From Smithella sp. (GTDB taxonomy: Bacteria; Desulfobacterota; Syntrophia; Syntrophales; Smithellaceae), in NCBI GenBank assembly GCA_012510495.1, contig JAAZHX010000052.1, positions 1-37,422 of the forward strand: a DNA stretch of 37,422 bases, written 5' to 3'. Positions 33,662 through 37,422 of the stretch are shown piece after piece (position 1 is the stretch's first letter; every line of letters begins with the position of its first letter). Under the pieces are notes generated by a model that saw only the letters and a program-made list of their open reading frames with translations, did no database searches and was not told the origin of the DNA. A program made the position numbers and the translations under genes.

Positions 33662-36043
33662 TTAGATGTCAAATTCGGTTCTGCTGATGATCTCGTCCTG
33701 GGCGATTTCGCTGAGGCCCACAAATTCCGCGGAGTAGCCGCTGACCCGCACAAACAGGTCGCGATGCTTCTCCGGATGCTGTTGCGCGTCCCGGAGAACC
33801 TCCGAATCCACCATGTTGAACTGGACCTGCGTTCCGCCGTTTCTGAAATACGTTTGGATCAGCGCCGCCAGGTGTTCCGTCCGGATTTTCTTCCCCTGAA
33901 AACGCATGTTGAGATTGACACCGTTCGTGGCCCGGATCACCGGAAGCTTGACAACGGAATTCATGATCGCCGTAGGACCGGATACGGCGTTGCCTGTCGT
34001 GGGCGTAATGCCATTGCCCAGAACGTCTCCGGCAAACCGGCCGTCCGGCGTGGCGCCCGTGAAAGCGCCCATGGTAATGTGAAAGCCGACCGAAAACACG
34101 CCCGGCCAGAAAAAACCTTTCCGGAAATTCCGGTAGTCGGACAAAACGTCGCAGTAGTGATCCATCACGCGGACGCCCATCGCGTCAACGTTGTCGTTGT
34201 CGTTGCCGTACTTGGGAACACGGTTCAAGAAGTAGGCGCGCTTGTCCTCCGCGTCCTGCCAGTCTTGCGACAGCCACTGCGCAAGGTCGGCCATCGTAAA
34301 GAGTTTGTCTTCAAAGACCGTTTTTTTCACCGAGTAGAGGCTGTCCACCACATTGGCAAACCCCATGAGCTGCACGCCCGTGGAATTGTAGTGTGCGCCT
34401 CCCCGCGTCAGGTCCAGACCTTTTTCCAAACAACCGTCCACCATGGCCGAAGCGAAGGGCGAGGGAACATTTTCGGCAATCGTGCGGTCGAGCACTGCCA
34501 TGCCCCGGACCATCTGGTTGATAAAATGACGCACCTGCCCGTCATAGGCGCTCCAGACGTCTTCAAAATTTTCAAAGGCCGCCGGGTCTCCCGTTTCGAC
34601 ACCGCTCGGATACCCGAAGATATTGTCAATCCCGTTGGACAGGGCCAGCTCCAGGCATTTGATGCCGCTGAACTGCACCGCGAAGGTGGATCCGAAAGTT
34701 TTCCCCTGCGCGTTCGGCTCCAGACAGCCGACCATCCCGTAGTTGCGGGCATCTTCGAGGGTGTGGCCCGCATTGACAAGCGACCGGATAATCGCTTCGT
34801 CGTTGAAAAAATGCATCAGCACACCGTCGCGGGTATAGTCAACCGCCCGGCGCATCAGCTCCGCGGGACAGTCCGGCGAAACGCGGACGCCGAAATTGGG
34901 CTGAACCGTCCGCACGTCGGCAAATGCGTCCAGGGCAATGTAGCTCATCTCGTTGACGGCGTCTTTCCCGTCAATCCCCATGCCGCCCACGGTGACGTTC
35001 TGCGTTGTTTTTCCTTCCGTCCCCTCTCCGCCGGGGATGAAGGCCTCTTCCAGCACATTCCAGATCTCATTGGTTTTTACAAAAAGCATGGCCGTCAGTT
35101 CCCGGGCCTGCGCTTGTGTAATCTCGCCCGCTTCCGCGTCTCTCTGATAATAGGGGGACAGAATCTGGTCGATCCGGCCCAGGGAAATGGAATTCCCCCC
35201 CGATTCGATCTGGGAAACCAGATGAATAAAATAGAGGCTCTGAACCGCTTCATGAAACGTTTCGGCAGGGTGTTCGGGAACGCGGGCGCAAACGCGCGCG
35301 ATTTCCTGAAGCTCCGCTTTCCGGCCGGGGTCGGATTCGGCCGCCGCCATGGCGAGAGCCCGTTCGCTGTAACGGTTCGCGAAGACGATGACCGCCCGGC
35401 AGCTCCGGATCACCGCCTCATAAAAGAGGACCTTTTCACCTTTTTTCTCTTCCGCGGAAAGCTCCGCAAGCTTCTGTCCGGCTTCGTCAATGACAGCCGT
35501 CAGCCCGCCTTCCAGGATCTTGTCATGGTTCATGGTAAAATGACCGATCCCGTATGTAATCTCGAGCATCATGGTAAAGATGTACTTGTCCATGTCCGTC
35601 AGAATATCTTCCGGCATGCTTTTCTGCATCTGCTCCTCGACGGTTTTCCCCTTCCAGAAGGGAAGAATCCGGGTCGCCAGCTCATCCTTTTCCGCCTGCG
35701 TGATCAGCGCGCGCTGCAGGACGCGTCGATCGAAATTTTCCAGGTCTCCCTCGATCCACAGCGACTTGTTTTCCGGAAACAGGGGCGCGCCCTTGAGCTT
35801 GGACGTCCGGCATCCGACAATGACTTCGTCTTCGCGGATGATGACGCTGATGTTTTTCAGAATATGCTCCAGGGCGAGGCTCATCCTCGTCAGAGGCGGC
35901 TTGTCCCAGTGAAGCCTCATGGATTCGGTCAGGAAGCGGGCGCGCTCGATGCAGACTTCCTGGGGCGCCTCGATAATTCTCCAGCGGAGCACCTCAATTC
36001 GGGAAGGTTCCGCCGGTTGCGACAGAGCTTGCTGCGTACTCAT
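33662..36043 (-). CDS. Glycyl radical enzyme (PFL-like; GCxEP subgroup, substrate unknown)
   Basis: Oxygen-sensitive radical enzyme of 793 residues, about the length of glycerol and hydroxyproline dehydratases. The glycyl radical loop RVSGY carries Gly769, and the thiyl radical Cys440 lies in VGCLEPNAQGKT with general-base candidate Glu442. His168 (GIGHF) is kept. Against glycerol dehydratase as I remember it (His281, Ser282, Asp447), the sequence has Asn284, Ser285 and Phe454, so two polar substrate contacts are gone. This argues against a plain diol dehydratase and for a less polar substrate. It is shorter than benzylsuccinate/alkylsuccinate synthases as recalled, and no small partner subunits are adjacent. 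No activating radical SAM gene is in the window. AGGAGG six bases before ATG fixes the start. Confidence 0.93.
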   Translation of the reverse strand: MSTQQALSQPAEPSRIEVLRWRIIEAPQEVCIERARFLTESMRLHWDKPPLTRMSLALEHILKNISVIIREDEVIVGCRTSKLKGAPLFPENKSLWIEGDLENFDRRVLQRALITQAEKDELATRILPFWKGKTVEEQMQKSMPEDILTDMDKYIFTMMLEITYGIGHFTMNHDKILEGGLTAVIDEAGQKLAELSAEEKKGEKVLFYEAVIRSCRAVIVFANRYSERALAMAAAESDPGRKAELQEIARVCARVPEHPAETFHEAVQSLYFIHLVSQIESGGNSISLGRIDQILSPYYQRDAEAGEITQAQARELTAMLFVKTNEIWNVLEEAFIPGGEGTEGKTTQNVTVGGMGIDGKDAVNEMSYIALDAFADVRTVQPNFGVRVSPDCPAELMRRAVDYTRDGVLMHFFNDEAIIRSLVNAGHTLEDARNYGMVGCLEPNAQGKTFGSTFAVQFSGIKCLELALSNGIDNIFGYPSGVETGDPAAFENFEDVWSAYDGQVRHFINQMVRGMAVLDRTIAENVPSPFASAMVDGCLEKGLDLTRGGAHYNSTGVQLMGFANVVDSLYSVKKTVFEDKLFTMADLAQWLSQDWQDAEDKRAYFLNRVPKYGNDNDNVDAMGVRVMDHYCDVLSDYRNFRKGFFWPGVFSVGFHITMGAFTGATPDGRFAGDVLGNGITPTTGNAVSGPTAIMNSVVKLPVIRATNGVNLNMRFQGKKIRTEHLAALIQTYFRNGGTQVQFNMVDSEVLRDAQQHPEKHRDLFVRVSGYSAEFVGLSEIAQDEIISRTEFDI

Positions 36044-36062
36044 AAAACACCTCCTGTGAGCG

Positions 36063-36893
36063 CTAAACCTTGATGTTCATGTGGTTGACCAGAATCGCGT
36101 CCCGGACCGATTTCGGAAGAAACTGATTGAGCCACAGAAAAAAGCTGCTCATGAAATCGATCTGATTGAAGAACGCCGGCTTTTCCGCTTCGATGACCTT
36201 CATAATCTTTTCGGCTGCAACGGGCGGCGTGGGCGCCGTCTTGATGAGTTCATTGTCCCGCTCGATAAACCGCCGGGCGCGGTCGCGGTAAGGAGAATTC
36301 TCGGGCGGCAGAACGTGGATCTTGGCCGCGAACGTCGTGGATACCTGCGCCGGCTCGATCAGCGCCACCTGGATGCCGAAGGGCTCCACTTCGTATTTCA
36401 TGGAAACCATCATTCCGGTGACGGCAAATTTGCTTGCGGAATATATGGATTCGAAAGGAAAGGGAATGCGCCCTACCAGCGACGACATGGCGATGAGTTT
36501 GCCTGCTCGACGCTCACGCATGGACGGAAGAAACGCCTGGAAAATCGCCGCTGCGCCGATGACGTTGATTTCAAGGCACTTGAGCGCTTTCTCCAGATGG
36601 ACTTCCTCGAAGGGGCTGAAGAATCCGATGCCCACGTTCGACAGCACCGTATCCACACGACCGTACCGGGCGAGCACCTGATCGCGAAATTTCAAAATTG
36701 CCGGGCGGTCGGTGATATCGATCGTTTCCAGCAGGTGATCGCCGCCGATGCTCTTCAATTCTGACGCCAGCGACGCGATCCCTTTCTCGTCCACATCAAA
36801 GCCCGCCACCGAATGGCCGGCCTTCGCGAGCATTGTGGCCACATGTCGCCCCATCCCGTCCGCCAAGCCGGTAATCACTACAATCTGTCCCAT
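36063..36893 (-). CDS. Short-chain dehydrogenase/reductase
   Basis: Classical SDR of 276 residues. The dinucleotide motif TGLADGMG is at 8-15, and Asp33 at the end of the second strand (GFDVDE) suggests NAD(H) rather than NADP(H). LSNVG stands in place of the usual NNAG (84-88), Asn110 is kept, and the catalytic set is Ser138, Tyr151 and Lys155 (IYSASK). The C-terminal end is hydrophobic (FMSSFFLWLNQFLP), as in SDRs that contact membranes or bulky lipids. GGGAGG precedes the ATG. It lies 19 bases before the glycyl radical enzyme gene, so it is likely the oxidoreductase for the same substrate or product; the substrate is unknown. Confidence 0.92.
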   Translation of the reverse strand: MGQIVVITGLADGMGRHVATMLAKAGHSVAGFDVDEKGIASLASELKSIGGDHLLETIDITDRPAILKFRDQVLARYGRVDTVLSNVGIGFFSPFEEVHLEKALKCLEINVIGAAAIFQAFLPSMRERRAGKLIAMSSLVGRIPFPFESIYSASKFAVTGMMVSMKYEVEPFGIQVALIEPAQVSTTFAAKIHVLPPENSPYRDRARRFIERDNELIKTAPTPPVAAEKIMKVIEAEKPAFFNQIDFMSSFFLWLNQFLPKSVRDAILVNHMNIKV

Positions 36894-36926
36894 ACCCTCA
36901 CCTCCCGTTGATTCAGTCCTTTCGGG

Positions 36927-37422
36927 TTACCTTCCCCCGAGGTTTGCGCGATGCCATTCTCCAATCTGCTTCATGGATTGACGGAAATCCGGATAGATCA
37001 TCCGGTATCCCGTTTTCTTCAGTTTGCTGTTGTCCACCACGTAATCCGCATAAAGATATTTCACCGCGTCCAGTTCCAAATCCGGGATGCACCCTTTGCG
37101 CGCAGAGGCCATTCCATCGAGCTTTGCAACGATTTTGACCAGCCAGAGCGGCAGATGCGTCGTGGGAGGTTTGGCGCCGAAGGCCTCCGAAGCCATTTTC
37201 AGGGCTTCCTCCAGCGTCGGATGCGTGTCCTCGGCCAGATTGTACGCCTGCCCGACGGCAGAATCGGTAAGGGATAAATGATAAACGGCAGCGGCCACGT
37301 CTTCCGCGCGCACGTTGGAAAGGAGCTGCCGGCCGTTTCCCGGAATTGCGGTGATGCTGGAGGGGCGCGAAAAAGCCTTTCCCGCGCCGTCATTGCAGCG
37401 GGGGCCGTACACGGTGCAGGGC
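36927..37422 (-). CDS. NAD-dependent epimerase/dehydratase (extended SDR), C-terminal part
   Basis: The last about 165 residues of an extended SDR; the 5' part lies beyond the right edge. The first visible codons read PCTVYGPRC, the conserved VYGPR segment of this family, followed by IPGNGRQLLSNVRAEDVAAAV and QAYNLAEDTHPTLEEAL, which are the substrate-side elements. The Rossmann motif and the YxxxK catalytic pair are outside the window, so activity cannot be judged. Members act on nucleotide sugars but also on steroid-like and aryl carbonyls. It is 33 bases upstream of the SDR gene and in the same direction, so it is probably the earliest gene of the operon seen here. Confidence 0.85.
   Translation of the reverse strand, partial: PCTVYGPRCNDGAGKAFSRPSSITAIPGNGRQLLSNVRAEDVAAAVYHLSLTDSAVGQAYNLAEDTHPTLEEALKMASEAFGAKPPTTHLPLWLVKIVAKLDGMASARKGCIPDLELDAVKYLYADYVVDNSKLKKTGYRMIYPDFRQSMKQIGEWHRANLGGR

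Noticed and set aside
33662-36043. Benzylsuccinate or alkylsuccinate synthase (fumarate addition)
   Set aside because: The GCxEP motif, the shorter length, absence of small partner subunits and the class I CoA-transferase speak against it, although CoA-transferase and acyl-CoA dehydrogenase genes nearby made it tempting. A phylogeny would settle it.
31893-36073. Two very long plus-strand frames (590 and 769 codons) across the CoA-transferase and glycyl radical enzyme genes
   Set aside because: They mirror well-supported minus-strand genes, lack recognisable domains and have no convincing ribosome binding sites.

Overview
The window looks like chromosomal DNA of a strictly anaerobic, heterotrophic bacterium, most plausibly a deltaproteobacterium in the wide sense (Desulfobacterota, Syntrophus/Smithella-like). 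This placement is inference. It rests on an elongation factor G whose motifs resemble the spdEFG1/mitochondrial EF-G1 class, and on oxygen-sensitive enzymes (a glycyl radical enzyme and a tungsten-type aldehyde:ferredoxin oxidoreductase) sitting beside acyl-CoA chemistry. No rRNA, tRNA, insertion sequence, integrase or CRISPR array was seen.

Layout. (1) 1-2641: the N-terminal part of fusA on the minus strand with a good promoter; a 0.4 kb non-coding stretch with DnaA-box-like sequences; a decayed PAS/HD-GYP gene; and a decayed DUF2934-type small gene. (2) 2690-15203: a glycogen/maltodextrin island. glgC is on the plus strand and faces a minus-strand operon malQ-glgB-glgA-glgP-GH13-pgm, with a sigma70-like promoter upstream of malQ. 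It covers Glc-1-P to ADP-glucose (GlgC), chain growth (GlgA), branching (GlgB), phosphorolysis (GlgP), maltodextrin disproportionation (MalQ), a GH13 hydrolase and Glc-1-P/Glc-6-P interconversion (Pgm). (3) 15394-21421, plus strand: a P1-family (DmpA/NylC-like) self-processing hydrolase, a large AsmA-like protein, a YihY/BrkB membrane protein and a broken DUF4136-type lipoprotein gene.

(4) 21461-37422, minus strand: thirteen consecutive, mostly tightly packed genes, read from right to left: extended SDR (cut by the window edge), classical SDR, glycyl radical enzyme, CoA-transferase subunits A and B, MmgE/PrpD protein, acyl-CoA dehydrogenase, paraoxonase-like beta-propeller, SCP2-like protein, aldehyde:ferredoxin oxidoreductase, aldehyde dehydrogenase, iron alcohol dehydrogenase and MFS transporter. 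Most have strong Shine-Dalgarno sequences. I read this as one catabolic operon for an unidentified, probably hydrophobic organic compound: radical activation or cleavage, CoA activation and dehydrogenation, lactone opening, and oxidation of an alcohol/aldehyde to an acid. The substrate is not identified. The glycyl radical enzyme keeps the radical Gly and the Cys-x-Glu-Pro motif but lacks two polar substrate contacts of glycerol dehydratase. No activating enzyme is present in the window.

Three genes between or at the ends of these blocks are broken (PAS/HD-GYP, DUF2934-type, DUF4136-type), so the area has undergone recent gene decay unless assembly errors explain it.
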